A stretch of 57,847 nucleotides of DNA, from positions 1 to 57,847 of the forward strand of contig JBFMGQ010000020.1 of NCBI GenBank assembly GCA_040752515.1. The letters are read 5' to 3'. Both the position numbers and the translations under genes were made by a program. Origin of the DNA: Tenuifilum sp040752515. GTDB lineage: Bacteria; Bacteroidota; Bacteroidia; Bacteroidales; Tenuifilaceae. Positions 1-11,300 of the stretch are shown here, piece after piece; position 1 is the first letter of the stretch; the number at the start of each line of letters is the position of its first letter. Below the pieces are notes generated by a model. It ran no database searches, was not told the DNA's origin, and was given only the letters and a program-made list of their open reading frames with translations.

Positions 1-13
1 AAAATTTACTGCC

Positions 14-718
14 ATGAGATTCGGAATTTTAGCTGCGCTGCTTATTGCAGCAACCGTAACCAGCACAAATACAAGTGCTCAGGAAACCCGAAACTTTGAT
101 GCTAAGGGATTTGACGGGATAAGAAACAGCACATCGGCTGAGGTGCAAATTTCACAATCGCCAAACTATGGTATTGAGGTAACCGCAAAGAAAGAGGTTT
201 TCAATGAGTTGGAGATAGTTGTAAAGGAGAATGTTTTGCATATCAAAAGCAAGGATAACCTAAGATTTACCAGTAACTGGGGTAAAGTACTGGTCAAGGT
301 TTCATGCCCGGATATTAAACTTTTGGCTCAGAATGGCTCGGGCAATATGATTGCACTAACGCCCATAAAAGTTGCCGACGAATTTACAGCTTCAATAAAT
401 GGGAGTGGCGATATATTGCTAAAAGAGATACAGGCCAACTCGGTACAGGTAAGCATAAACGGTTCAGGTAACATAAAAACCTCATCGCAAGGGAAAACCA
501 ATACGCTAAAGGCCACCTCTAACGGGTCAGGGAATATCGATCTGGAAACACTAACCTCGGAGATTGCTCAGCTAAAGCTGAACGGTTCTGGCGATGCAAC
601 CGTAAGGTGCAACAAGGAATTTAAAGGATCAATAAACGGGAGCGGAAGCATCACGCTTTACGGTAATCCCCTTATTGATGCCAAGGTTAACGGTTCAGGG
701 CGATTAGTCCGTAAGTAA
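14..718 (+). CDS. GIN-domain (DUF2807) secreted/surface protein
   Basis: The 234-residue product starts with a signal peptide (about residues 1-22, ending in ...TSAQ), so it is exported. The rest reads as a head GIN domain (DUF2807 family), a beta-helix-like fold common on Bacteroidota cell surfaces and without a known enzymatic role. The motif NGSG recurs seven times at roughly 20-residue spacing from about residue 105 to the end, as expected for turns of a beta-solenoid. The start was chosen because the signal peptide begins there; the reading frame is open to the window edge, so a longer start upstream cannot be excluded. A hairpin terminator follows. The precise function is unknown. Confidence 0.8.
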   Translation: MRFGILAALLIAATVTSTNTSAQETRNFDAKGFDGIRNSTSAEVQISQSPNYGIEVTAKKEVFNELEIVVKENVLHIKSKDNLRFTSNWGKVLVKVSCPDIKLLAQNGSGNMIALTPIKVADEFTASINGSGDILLKEIQANSVQVSINGSGNIKTSSQGKTNTLKATSNGSGNIDLETLTSEIAQLKLNGSGDATVRCNKEFKGSINGSGSITLYGNPLIDAKVNGSGRLVRK

Positions 719-747
719 AGATTGGAAAAACGGAGCACGAAAAATTA

Positions 748-781
748 ACGGCTGAGGATATTCCTCGGCCGTTCGTATTTT
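748..781 (+). terminator. Rho-independent terminator after the GIN-domain gene
   Basis: A 10-pair stem (ACGGCTGAGG / CCTCGGCCGT, one G-T pair) with a five-base loop is followed by a T-rich run. It lies 30 bases after the stop of the GIN-domain gene. Confidence 0.7.
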
Positions 782-881
782 AATAAATTTGGGAGAAGAG
801 AGGTTTCCAATTTGATGAATTGGCATAGGTTTGGGATGCATAAACTAAATTACCCCTCCCGGAATATGCAAAACTTGCATA

Positions 882-889
882 TAAATTTG
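882..889 (+). promoter_or_regulatory. Possible Bacteroidota -7 box (TAAATTTG)
   Basis: The octamer fits the TAnnTTTG consensus of the Bacteroidota primary sigma factor and lies 33 bases before the preferred start of the HAD-like gene. No clear TTG element is seen at the expected upstream spacing, so the call is weak. Confidence 0.35.
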
Positions 890-921
890 TAGTTTTGATT
901 TTTATTCTAAGCTTTAGCATC

Positions 922-1341
922 ATGCTCAGGGTGGCAGTTGATTTTGATGGTACAATTGTGGAGAATGAGTATCCCCAGTTGGGAAAGCCCATGCTATTTG
1001 CCTTTGAAACCCTTAAGGAACTTCAAAAAAGAGGCTTTGTCCTTATCCTTTGGACTGTGCGAACCGGTAAACTGCTCGATGAGGCTGTGGAGTTCTGCCG
1101 CCAGAATGGGGTTGAATTCTACGCAGTTAATCGCAACCACCCTGAAGAGTTTCCTGACCCGGAGACTCCCCGTAAGCTCGATGTTGATGTTTTTATTGAC
1201 GATCGCAACCTGGGTGGATTTCCCGGTTGGGATAAGGTGTTCAGCATGCTTTGCCCCAACGAGCCCTATGAGGTTTCGCAGAAAAAGGTTTTAAAACAGT
1301 ATAAGACGAAAAGTTTTGTACGACGTATCTTTGGTATTTAA
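922..1341 (+). CDS. HAD-superfamily hydrolase, BT0820-like
   Basis: A small 139-residue haloacid-dehalogenase-like protein. The nucleophile motif DFDGT lies at residues 7-11 (D7 and D9 being the expected catalytic aspartates). A WTVRTG segment near residue 46 and a distal VDVFIDDRN acid motif near residue 96 complete a minimal HAD core with no cap domain. This is typical of the small phosphatase-like proteins of Bacteroidetes. ATG 922 was chosen because it places the aspartate motif at the usual distance from the N terminus; a longer TTG start at 895 is possible but adds only a hydrophobic tail. It precedes the glutamine cyclotransferase gene by 10 bases, suggesting one transcript. Substrate unknown. 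Confidence 0.75.
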   Translation: MLRVAVDFDGTIVENEYPQLGKPMLFAFETLKELQKRGFVLILWTVRTGKLLDEAVEFCRQNGVEFYAVNRNHPEEFPDPETPRKLDVDVFIDDRNLGGFPGWDKVFSMLCPNEPYEVSQKKVLKQYKTKSFVRRIFGI

Positions 1342-1351
1342 CATCAATTTT

Positions 1352-2428
1352 ATGCTACAAAGAATTTCAATTTTGCTATTAGTTCTAGCCGTTGCATGCA
1401 CAAATGGCCGAAAGGATCAACTGCCCGATACCACTAATATGCCAGCAGAGAATCCTTTGCATCTTATCCGGTTCGACAAGCCCACAAGTGGTTCATTATT
1501 CACAGCTGGCGAAAGCATTGATATTACTATTAAACTAACCGATACCATTCAGCCCGATTCCATTGTGCTTTACCGTAACAGCGAACGAATTCAAAAAGTT
1601 AGCAATTTATCGTTCATCTTACAAACGCAAGCTGGTAAACCCGGCACAATTCAGCTGAATGCTACAGCATGGAAAGATGGGCGCAGGCAAACGGCATCAA
1701 TTTCCGTAAAGCTCAAATCGAATACAAAACCTGCCAGCTACAGTTACCGAATAGTAAAAGCTTATCCGCACGACCCCGAAGCCTATACCCAGGGCTTATT
1801 CTACCATAACGGCTACCTGTACGAGGGTACTGGTCAGCAAGGCGCATCGAGTTTAAGAAAGGTTGAGCTGGAAACTGGCAAAATATTACAGAGCGTAAAC
1901 CTAAGCAGGGAATACTTTGGCGAAGGCATTGCCATTCTAGGTGATAAAATTTACCAGCTTACCTGGACAAACGGTACAGGCTTTGTTTACGATGCTGCCA
2001 CTTTTAAACCCTTAAACACTTTCAGCTATACCACGCAGGGCTGGGGGCTAACCACCAATGGAAACGAACTTATAATGAGCGATGGCTCAAATACTATCTA
2101 CTTTAGAGAGCCAAGTGGTTTTAGTGAGCTCAGGAGAATTGAAGTATTTGACAACAATGGGCCCGTTAAAATGCTTAACGAGTTAGAGTACATTGATGGT
2201 AAAATTTACGCTAATGTTTACCTGACCGATAGGATAGTAATAATAAATCCCGAAACCGGAGTGGTAGAAGGAAATATCGATATGCAGGGACTTTTAGCTA
2301 CTGCCCAACGAACCGGCAAGGAAGATGTATTAAACGGAATAGCATACGACCCCAATGGAAAGCGAATTTTTGTTACCGGAAAGCTATGGGGCAAACTATT
2401 TCAGGTTGAATTCATAAAGAAAAAGTAG
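1352..2428 (+). CDS. Glutaminyl cyclotransferase lipoprotein (beta-propeller type)
   Basis: Residues 1-17 form a lipoprotein signal with lipobox LAVAC, so the 358-residue protein is probably anchored in the outer membrane or periplasm. Residues about 30-115 look like an Ig-like domain. The remainder matches the plant/bacterial-type glutamine cyclotransferase (five-bladed beta-propeller), with the characteristic EAYTQGLFY, YEGTGQ, LTWTN and LNELEYIDG segments. The family turns N-terminal glutamine of peptides into pyroglutamate and releases ammonia. ATG 1352 is preferred over an upstream TTG because it gives the lipobox. The stop codon is immediately followed by the ATG of aspA (TAG then ATG, no spacer), so the two genes are almost certainly co-transcribed. 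Confidence 0.85.
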   Translation: MLQRISILLLVLAVACTNGRKDQLPDTTNMPAENPLHLIRFDKPTSGSLFTAGESIDITIKLTDTIQPDSIVLYRNSERIQKVSNLSFILQTQAGKPGTIQLNATAWKDGRRQTASISVKLKSNTKPASYSYRIVKAYPHDPEAYTQGLFYHNGYLYEGTGQQGASSLRKVELETGKILQSVNLSREYFGEGIAILGDKIYQLTWTNGTGFVYDAATFKPLNTFSYTTQGWGLTTNGNELIMSDGSNTIYFREPSGFSELRRIEVFDNNGPVKMLNELEYIDGKIYANVYLTDRIVIINPETGVVEGNIDMQGLLATAQRTGKEDVLNGIAYDPNGKRIFVTGKLWGKLFQVEFIKKK

Positions 2429-3871
2429 ATGACAACCCGTACTGAAACCGATTACCTTGGAAGTTTACAAATCCCTGCCGATGCACTTTACGGAATACAC
2501 TCGGTAAGGGCAAAAGATAATTTTCCTGATACCACGCAATTCCATATTGAGTGGTACCAGGCTATGGGACTGGTAAAACAGGCATGTTACCTTACCTATG
2601 CTGAAATGGTTAAGGCACTCCAGGAAGAAAACCTATTCCGCGATAGTAAAGGTTTTATTCCGCCCAACGTAGTAAATGCACTAATTGCAGTTGCAGGCGA
2701 AGTGCATGAGGGCAAGTACTTCGACAGTTTCATTGTCCCGGCCATACAGGGAGGTGCTGGTACAAGTATTAACATGAATGTTAACGAGATAATTGCTAAC
2801 GCAACACTCATCAGGCTTGGCCATAATCCCGGCAACTACACGGTTATCGATCCCATTGAGCAGGCCAATGTTTACCAAAGCACAAACGATACGGTACCAA
2901 CAGCACTTAGGGTTGCCGTGGTAAGGTTGTTATCCCTGCTCGAGGAGCTAATCAATAACACCCGCCAGGCAGTTGAAACCATTGAGAAAAGCCACCGAAA
3001 CTCATTGCGCATAGGTTACACGCAGCTACAAGCAGCGGTACCATCGTCGTACGGACAGCTGTTCAGCACTTACAGCGAAGCGCTATCGCGCGATTGGTGG
3101 AGGGTTTCAAAATGCTTTGAACGTATAAAGGTTGTTAACCTTGGCGGAGGAGCCATTGGTACTGCAGTGGGAACACCCCGTTACTTTGTAATGGAGGTGG
3201 TTAAGCACCTGCAGCAGCTAACCGGATTCCCGTTTACCCGCAGCGAAAACCTAAACGATGCCACAGCAAACCTCGATTCATTTGTTGAGGTGCATGCCAT
3301 TCTCAAAGCCCATGCAGTGAATATTGAGAAAATGGCATCGGATATACGCCTGCTGGCGTCGGATATTGCGGGCAATGCAATTAGCATTCCCAAACGACAG
3401 GTGGGCAGCTCAATTATGCCTGGCAAGGTAAACCCCGTAATCCCTGAATTTGTAGTGAGCATTGCCCATCGGGTTTACACCAACGATATGCTCATCTCAA
3501 ACCTTGCCGGACAGGGTGCGCTTGACCTAAATGCCTACCTGCCAACCATTGGACACGCCATGATTGATTCCATAAAGCTACTGATTGCTGCCAACCAAGC
3601 CCTAGCAAGCCATTTACTCAATGGCATTGAAATTGATTCCGAGAAATCGGCTCAGCTACTGATGTTTAATCCATCCATAACCACAGCCCTGCTTCCTATT
3701 ATTGGATTTAACCGGGCTGCAATGCTTGCGCAGGAAATGCGTCTGAAAAAAATTGATATTTTCAGCGCCAACCAAAACCTGAAGCTAATTCCGGAAGAAA
3801 AGCTGGTTGAATTGGTAAAACCAAACAACCTGCTTAAGCTGGGATTCTCGTTTCGCGAGGTGATTGATTAA
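2429..3871 (+). CDS. aspA: Aspartate ammonia-lyase (aspartase)
   Basis: 480 residues, the usual length for aspartase. It belongs to the fumarase/aspartase superfamily and carries the family signature GSSIMPGKVNP at residues 326-336, including the catalytic-loop serine region. The N-terminal part (TDYLGSLQIP, GIHSVRAKDNF) and QGGAGTSINMNVNEIIAN near residue 110 are typical of AspA rather than of fumarase or argininosuccinate lyase. It catalyses reversible deamination of L-aspartate to fumarate and ammonia in the cytoplasm, feeding fumarate respiration in anaerobic Bacteroidota. The gene begins at the base after the stop of the cyclotransferase gene, so translation is probably coupled. No terminator was recognised in the AT-rich stretch that follows. 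Confidence 0.92.
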   Translation: MTTRTETDYLGSLQIPADALYGIHSVRAKDNFPDTTQFHIEWYQAMGLVKQACYLTYAEMVKALQEENLFRDSKGFIPPNVVNALIAVAGEVHEGKYFDSFIVPAIQGGAGTSINMNVNEIIANATLIRLGHNPGNYTVIDPIEQANVYQSTNDTVPTALRVAVVRLLSLLEELINNTRQAVETIEKSHRNSLRIGYTQLQAAVPSSYGQLFSTYSEALSRDWWRVSKCFERIKVVNLGGGAIGTAVGTPRYFVMEVVKHLQQLTGFPFTRSENLNDATANLDSFVEVHAILKAHAVNIEKMASDIRLLASDIAGNAISIPKRQVGSSIMPGKVNPVIPEFVVSIAHRVYTNDMLISNLAGQGALDLNAYLPTIGHAMIDSIKLLIAANQALASHLLNGIEIDSEKSAQLLMFNPSITTALLPIIGFNRAAMLAQEMRLKKIDIFSANQNLKLIPEEKLVELVKPNNLLKLGFSFREVID

Positions 3872-4272
3872 TTCCTTTTTACGTTTCATTAATCCATTTA
3901 TAATCTTAATTTTAACCTTCTAAATCAAGCAAATATGCCACAAAGGCATGCTATGGGCACAATCCATTGAATGAATTAGATGAATTCAATAGCAATTGAC
4001 CAATCTATTTCTCCTTAATGCCTATTTAAGTTAACCAGTCTTTGTGTTTCAAAAAAAGAAATTTTAGTATAAGAGTTATGCCAAGTTTGAAGAAATCCAG
4101 AATAGTTGTTCTAAAAAGTGAAATTATTTTGCTCAACTACAAAGCATATTAGCATAGAAGCGTCCTGCTCAATTTTGATTTATCCCCAAAAATCGAATTG
4201 ATATGGGTCTATAGTCAAATTATATTAAATACTGTATTCGGGCTAGGTGAGTTAGAAAATTTTGCAAACTTT
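3872..4272. other. AT-rich intergenic stretch without a recognisable gene
   Basis: About 400 bases, clearly richer in A+T than aspA. No convincing reading frame, RNA gene or terminator was seen. It marks the change from the core-like genes at the left to the AT-rich lamin-tail/RHS unit. Confidence 0.5.
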
Positions 4273-4302
4273 TTGACATTGTTTGACAAATAATTATATT
4301 TG
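4273..4302 (+). promoter_or_regulatory. Strong Bacteroidota-type promoter for the lamin-tail/RHS unit
   Basis: TTG at 4273-4275 (within TTTTG) and a perfect -7 box TATATTTG at 4295-4302 are separated by 19 bases, the optimal arrangement for the Bacteroidota housekeeping sigma factor. Transcription would start near 4308, giving a leader of roughly 75 bases before the ATG at 4385. Confidence 0.7.
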
Positions 4303-4384
4303 TACAGATTTTATTAAACAAATTGAAAAGGGTTTAAAGTTTTTAAATATCAAGATAATTATATACTTACATAAATTTTGCATC

Positions 4385-5317
4385 ATGAAAAAAAAGTATT
4401 TTTTGGCAGGCTTTGTTGTATCGTTATCATTGTTAACTAAAGCACAAATCTCAGACTTAATAATATCTGAATATGTGCATGGCTCTGGAAACAATAGAGC
4501 TATAGAACTATACAACGGAACAGGGAAACTTGTAGATCTTGCAAGTTATAGGCTAGAGAGAGACCTAAACGGAAATGGACAATTCGTATACTATTATAAC
4601 CTAAGTGGTACACTAGCATCAGGTGAAACCTTTGCTATAGGTAATCCAAATGCATCAGTGGAAATTACAAGTAAAGTAATTATAACCAACCTTACTATAA
4701 CTGATTTCTCCGGCGATGATCAAATTAGACTATTGAAAAATGGGCAAGAAATTGATAGAATAGGAGTGCCTGGCGGAGTTAATTTCGGCCAAAGTTGTAC
4801 ATATGTTAGAAAGTTTAGCGTATTAACCCCAAGACCAGGTCCACAAGACCCAAGGTTTAATGGAGAATGGCTTAAATATCCCTTAGATTACTATAATGAT
4901 TTAGGCATTTTTTTCATACCCACCAAAAAATATACTTTTGAATATGACAATTCAGGCAATAGGATTGAACGACTATGTATTTTACTAAGTTCAAAAAAAT
5001 CTTCAAAAAGTGACAGCACTAATACAGAACAAAAGACAGGAGAAATTGAACCGATAATAGATAATCATGGAGAACTTTCAATACTGATTTACCCCAATCC
5101 AACCAAAGGTCAACTAACACTAAGAATTAACGGCGCCCAAGAGAATGATTTTTTTTCTTATACACTTTATAGTATCGGTGGCGGTACATTGCTTTCAGGG
5201 AATAGTGTGGGTACAGACGATTTATCTATTGATATGAGTAATTGTATTAATGGCATTTACATTTTAGTGGTTAAAAGCAACAAAATGCAAAAATCTTATA
5301 AGGTAATTAAAGAATAA
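4385..5317 (+). CDS. Lamin-tail-domain protein with T9SS C-terminal sorting domain
   Basis: A 310-residue secreted protein. A signal peptide covers about residues 1-19 (ending TKAQ). Residues about 20-130 match a lamin tail domain, with the typical IISEYVHGSGNNRAIELYNG start. The C-terminal 75 or so residues form a type IX secretion sorting domain (IYPNPTKGQLTLRI ... GIYILVV ... KSYKVIKE). The protein is therefore expected to be exported through the T9SS and attached to the cell surface or released. ATG 4385 was chosen because it starts the signal peptide; an upstream in-frame start would add about 34 AT-rich codons. It stands 18 bases before the RHS gene and shares its promoter, so it may act with it. 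Its function is unknown. Confidence 0.8.
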   Translation: MKKKYFLAGFVVSLSLLTKAQISDLIISEYVHGSGNNRAIELYNGTGKLVDLASYRLERDLNGNGQFVYYYNLSGTLASGETFAIGNPNASVEITSKVIITNLTITDFSGDDQIRLLKNGQEIDRIGVPGGVNFGQSCTYVRKFSVLTPRPGPQDPRFNGEWLKYPLDYYNDLGIFFIPTKKYTFEYDNSGNRIERLCILLSSKKSSKSDSTNTEQKTGEIEPIIDNHGELSILIYPNPTKGQLTLRINGAQENDFFSYTLYSIGGGTLLSGNSVGTDDLSIDMSNCINGIYILVVKSNKMQKSYKVIKE

Positions 5318-5335
5318 CTTAAACATATTAAGACC

Positions 5336-8300
5336 ATGAAAAATAATACTTTATTATTAATATTAACTTTATTCCTATTTTCAAAACAAGGTTTTGCACA
5401 AACGATTTCTGTGTATGGTTCAACTGTCGGTGAGGCTAATGTTACGCCATCAGGTGCCGCTTCATACATAATACCAATTCACACTCCCCGAGGTGTAAAT
5501 GGATTTCAACCCAATATTTCCATAATTTATAACAGCCAATCAGGCAATGGTATTTTAGGGTATGGATGGAACATATCTGGTCTATCATCAATCTCTAGAG
5601 TCCCAAGTACAATATATTTCGATGGTATAACGGAAGGAGTAAATCTCAACCGCATGGATAAATTAGCTTTAGATGGGAATAGGCTAATTTGTATTAATGC
5701 TGACTCAACAGAGTTTAAAACTGAACTTGAAAATTTTTCAAAAATAATTGGCGGGAAAAGTGATGTTTCCTATTACTGGTTTGAAGTAAAAACAAAGGAT
5801 GGGAGTACAAACTATTATGGAACAACGGAGGATTCGCGTCTACGGCCATTAGGGAATTGGTCCCAACCACTGGCTTGGTATTTAAGTAAAAGCACTGATC
5901 CAAATGGGAATTCCATTAACTATTTTTACACAAACCAAAATGGAGAAATTTATATTGACCGAATTGAGTACGCCAACAATAGCATCCAGTTTATTTATGA
6001 GGATAGGCCAGACAAAAACGTGACATATTTTGCTGGAGCTAGCGTTAGCCAAAAAAAGAGACTTAAAGGTATAACCGTAAAAAGCGATGGACAAGTTGCT
6101 CGTTCATATTCGTTTACCTATAATCATGACGGGCTTTTCAGCCACTTAGCTTCAATAAGTGAAACAGGTTCCGACGGTGCTTCATTAAATCCAACTCAGT
6201 TTATCAGAGAGGGTATTAATGCTAATAGTACAGCATATAGTGCTTTAGTAGAAACCCAGAGTTATAAACAAATTTATAATGCTGACCTTACAGGTGACGG
6301 GCGTTCTGATGTTGTAGTTACATATAAAAGTTCAGTGGAGAGTAACTGGACAGATTGGGCTTTTTACGAAGCCAACGCAGATGGGCACTCTTTTACTAAA
6401 AAGTATAGTGGAAAACTTCCTTCTGGCTTTAAGGGGTTTTATCTTTCCGATATAGACAACAATGGAACTTACGATATTTTTATGCGAGTGAGCGGGGTTT
6501 ATAGTTACTGTTGCATACAATGTGATGAATTAAAACCTCAAAACGCTATTGTTAAACCAGATTCCTTACTAACAAAATCGGATGCTATTTTTAAAGAACA
6601 TTCTGAAAAAACAGTATTGCCTCCTGACGATGATTCAAATGGATGTTGTGCTACATGCTCATACGACAGGCAATATATGAATGCATATTTTTATAGCAAT
6701 GGGAACCTTGTGCGTAATGAGCAGTATGATATTCATTTTGATTTTATCAAGGGAGATGCAATCATCTATGCAGGTTTAAATTTTGATGGTGATGGCAAAT
6801 CAGACTTTTTGATATTGGATAAAAGTAAAAATTTTGTTGGAGTAAAGGTCGGCAACACATATTTTAGTGCACAAGTATTCTCTAACAATCCAAACGATGT
6901 TAACCTATTAGATTATAATGGCGACGGACGTACTGACATATTAGTAACTAAGGAATACAATTCAACGATTTACACATACAACCCAAGGAGCACTAAATTT
7001 GAAGTGCTATATAATAGTGGTTTTCCTACCAGATGGCACAGTGTACATTTAGGGGACTTTAATGGCGATGGAAAAACCGACATTCTTAGCTATACTGCAG
7101 GTAAGTGGAATCTTAACTTTTCAACAGGAAAGGAATTCTCATATCCTGCAATAACTAACCTCCCATTCTATAACGCAAATCCAGATGATAATGAGTTAAT
7201 GTCATTGTTCATTGGTGACTTTAATGGCGATGGACGCGATGATGTTCTTCAAACTCTTGCGTACAATAGAGATGCTACCTCAAATTATTACTACTTCTAT
7301 ATTAGCGATGGCATGGGGGGGTTTAAACTTTTAAGTTCTGGCACTTGGGATTTTGGGGTAAAAATTGCTCAAATCTTAAAAGAAAAAAGTTTTCTTGGCT
7401 TTTCATGGGATAGAAAGTGGACATCTTACAACGGTCATGCTTTAGCCGATTTTAACGGTGATGGTAAAATTGATGTTTTACCTTACCATGGTAAACCTAA
7501 TGCTAGACAAGCAATAATTTTACCTTTTAGTAACGACCGTTCCCGTCAACTTCTTTCAATTGTTGATGGTATAGGCAGACAAACTAATTTTACCTATAAA
7601 AGCCTTACTGAAGGTTCATCAATTTACCAAAAAGGCACTGGAGCAACATATCCACTTAATGATATTATTGCACCATTGTATGTTGTTAGCAGTATTTCAC
7701 AACCCAATGGAATTGGAGGTACTACTACCACCAGTTTCTTATATAAAGGGGCAAAAATTCATTTGCTTGGAAAAGGCTTTTTAGGCTTTACAGAGGTAAT
7801 TGCAAGCAATTCTTCTACTGGAATTGTTACAACTCAACAGTTCGAAACCAACACCACTTTCTACCTAAATTTATTACTTAAAACATTGGTAATGTCATCG
7901 GGAACTAAGTTAAGTGAAATTACTTATACAAACCGATTACAAAGTTTTGGTGGTAAGCGGTTTGCACAATTCATTGATAAAATAGAGGTGTTTAAAAACC
8001 CTGAAAATATTACCTTCACCACAACTTACCAATATGATAGTTATGGTAATGCAACTTATGTAAAGGAAAGTTGTCCTATTAGAACTATTGAGACAACAAA
8101 TAACTATGCACTATATGGAGGATGGGGACCGTATAATCGTTTAACATCTTCAACTGTTAAAACAACATATTCCGGTAAAACTTCATATATAAGAAGTATT
8201 TCATTTTCATACGACAGCAAAGGAAACTTAATCCGTGAAATAACAGATAATGGTGTTACTAAAGATTATACTGTGAATCCATTAGGAGTAATAACAGGTA

Positions 8301-11300
8301 TTACAATAAAGGCTAGTGATGAACCAGCATCTTCTACAAGGTTTGATTATGATAGTGGATATCGATTTGTTATTAAAACTACCAATGCATTAGGTCAAGT
8401 AAACTCACAGTTGATTGATCCCAGAACAGGAGTGGTCTTGAACGATATTGCAATTAATGGCCTAAAAACTGATTACATCTATGATGGTTTTGGACGTTTA
8501 GTCAAAATCAAAACACCTGAGGGGAATACCATAACAATTAACAGAATAGGTAACCCCAGCAATGCCCCTCAGGGTTGTGCTTATGCAATTGAAACAATAA
8601 GTGAGGGTAAACCAAAATCAAAGGTCTTTTACGACATTCTTGATAGAGAAATCCGTTCCGAGGTTGAAGGCCCAAGCGGTATCATTGTCACTGAAAAAAA
8701 TTATAATGCTAAAGGTCAACTTATTTCCGAAACCTCTCCACACTATATAACTGATCCTGCCATTACAACTACTTATAAATATGATGTTTTTGGAAGGGTT
8801 ACTGCCGTGAGCAGGAATGGCCGAACTACCACTAACAGTTACAGCGGAACTAAGGTAACCACTACTACCCCTGATGGTAAAAAGTACACTAAAGAATTCA
8901 ACTCATTGGGCAATTTAGTATCTGCTACTGATAATGGAGGAAGTATTTCATACAGTTATCATAGTTCTGGACAGGTACAAACAATTAGTGCAAATGGACT
9001 TATAACAAGCATTGAGTACGACAATTTTGGACGTCAACTCTCAATTACTGACCCTAGTGCTGGGAAAGTTGAGTACACCTATTACCCATCCGGTAAACTT
9101 AAATCGCAAAAAGATGCCCGGGGTAATACATATACCTATACCTACGATGCACTTGGACGAATTGTTAGCGCCTCTGGCCCCGATGAGAACATTTCCTATT
9201 CCTACGAAACCTCTGGTGGGGGAAATGGTTTAATTTCCTCTATATCTAATTCTTTAAACTCTACCAAAAAAATATATAAATACGATAGCTTTGGGCGTAT
9301 TTCAGAGTTTACAGATAAAATTGGGGATGTGGCTATGGTATCATCCTTTAAATACGATAAATACGGGAATATTACAAAACATACCTTCCCTTCGGGATTT
9401 GTTATTAATAAAACTTACGATAGCAAAAGTAACCTTATACAAATAACCAACGACAATGGAGGCATAATTTGGAAGTTTGTGTCAGAAACAGCAACAGGAC
9501 AACCGCTTGAATATCAGCTTGGGAGCCTGTTAAACGTTAATTACGCTTACGATTCCGATGAGTTTCTAACAGCAATCAGTACCTTTGCTAATCCCATGCC
9601 AATGATTAATTCAAAGGCTTTCCCAGGTGATTATCCTCTTCCCCAAGGTTTAGTTTTAAGTTATAGCTACTCATTCGATCCACTAACAGGAAACCTAAAT
9701 TGGCGTAAAGATAACATTTTAAACCTTCAGGAGGTTTTCACCTACGATAACTTGAATAGGCTTGAAAAGATACGTATGGGGGCATCTGAGAAACTTGTTC
9801 GTTATGAAAAGAACGGCAACATCAGTTTCAAATCCGATGCGGGTATGTATACCTACAACGGGTATAGGGTGACCGAAGTGGCTAGTGCTACAAACAACAT
9901 ACCCACTTTAACCCAAAATATAACCTATAACGGTTTTGGGAAAGTGCAAACAATTGAGGAGGGTACTTCATCGCTAAATTTCATATACGGAACCGATAGG
10001 CAGCGCATTAAAACAATAGAAACGAAAGGTTCTTTGACAACCACCCGTTACTATACCTTAGATCATGAGCGTGAAGTATCAACTACCACTACCGACCGCA
10101 GTTACATTTACAGCCCCTACGGGCTTGTGGCCGTGGTAGAAAAGCAGGCCGATACCTACACTACCCTTCTGGTTAGCACAGACCATTTAGGTAGCATTGT
10201 AGGACTGTTTACAACCGATGGCAAACTTGTGCAGAAACTTAGCTACGATGCATGGGGCAACTACCGCAATCCAGCCAACTACAGTCTGCCTTTTGGTGAA
10301 GTACCCCGCTTACGTAGGGGGTTTACTGGGCATGAACACGAGCCGCTGTTTGGCATAATAAACATGAACGGACGGGTGTACGACCCCGTGCTGGGCCGCT
10401 TCCTTAGCCCCGATAACTTTGTTCAGGCTCCCGATTTCACCCAGAACTTTAACCGGTACGCATACTGCCTCAACAACCCGCTGAAATATACTGATCCGAC
10501 GGGAGAAATATTTGTAATTGATGATATTCTTTTTGCAGCTGCAATAGGGGCAATTATAAATGTAGCTGTACAAGGTATGTCTGGTCACATTAATAGTGCC
10601 GGAGATTTCTTTATGGCTGCAGGAATTGGCGCTTTAGCTGGAGCTGGAGGTGCTTTTGTTGGAGGTGCGGTTGCAGGTGCAATTGGCTATGGAGGATTTG
10701 CGGGTGGAGCAACAATTGGGGCTGCCTCTGGATTTGCTGGAGGCTTTATCGGAGGGGCTGGAAACTCTTGGATGAATGGGAGCAACTTTGGAGATGGTTT
10801 AGTAGCTGGTTTGAAAGGAGGTTTAATTGGCGGAATTTCTGGTGGTTTAATAGGAGGGACAATTGCTGGTATTGACGCAGTAAGGAGTGGTTCTGATTTT
10901 TGGAATGGAAGTGTTAATGAGGTCGGAGGAAGTGGTTTTGGAACGTTTTTAGATGAAGAAATTCCTGCCGGCGCTAAACCTACAGCTACTGGTGAAATAG
11001 CCGAAACATCAACTAATCCTAATTATGGCAAATATGGTATGACACGAAATGGAGGCGCAAAAGCTCACTACGGAGTTGATTATGCGGGCAAAGAAGGGGA
11101 TGATGTTTTTGCTATGTACGATGGAAAAGTAATTAAAATAGGCGGCTCTAAGGAATATGGAGAAAACTTTGTAAGAACATCATCAACTATTAATGGGAAA
11201 ACATACAATGTAGATTATGGCCATATGTCAAAGAGCGTTGTATCTATTAATAAAATGGTTTCAGCTGGAGAAAAAATTGGTGAAATGGGACGGCTTGGAA

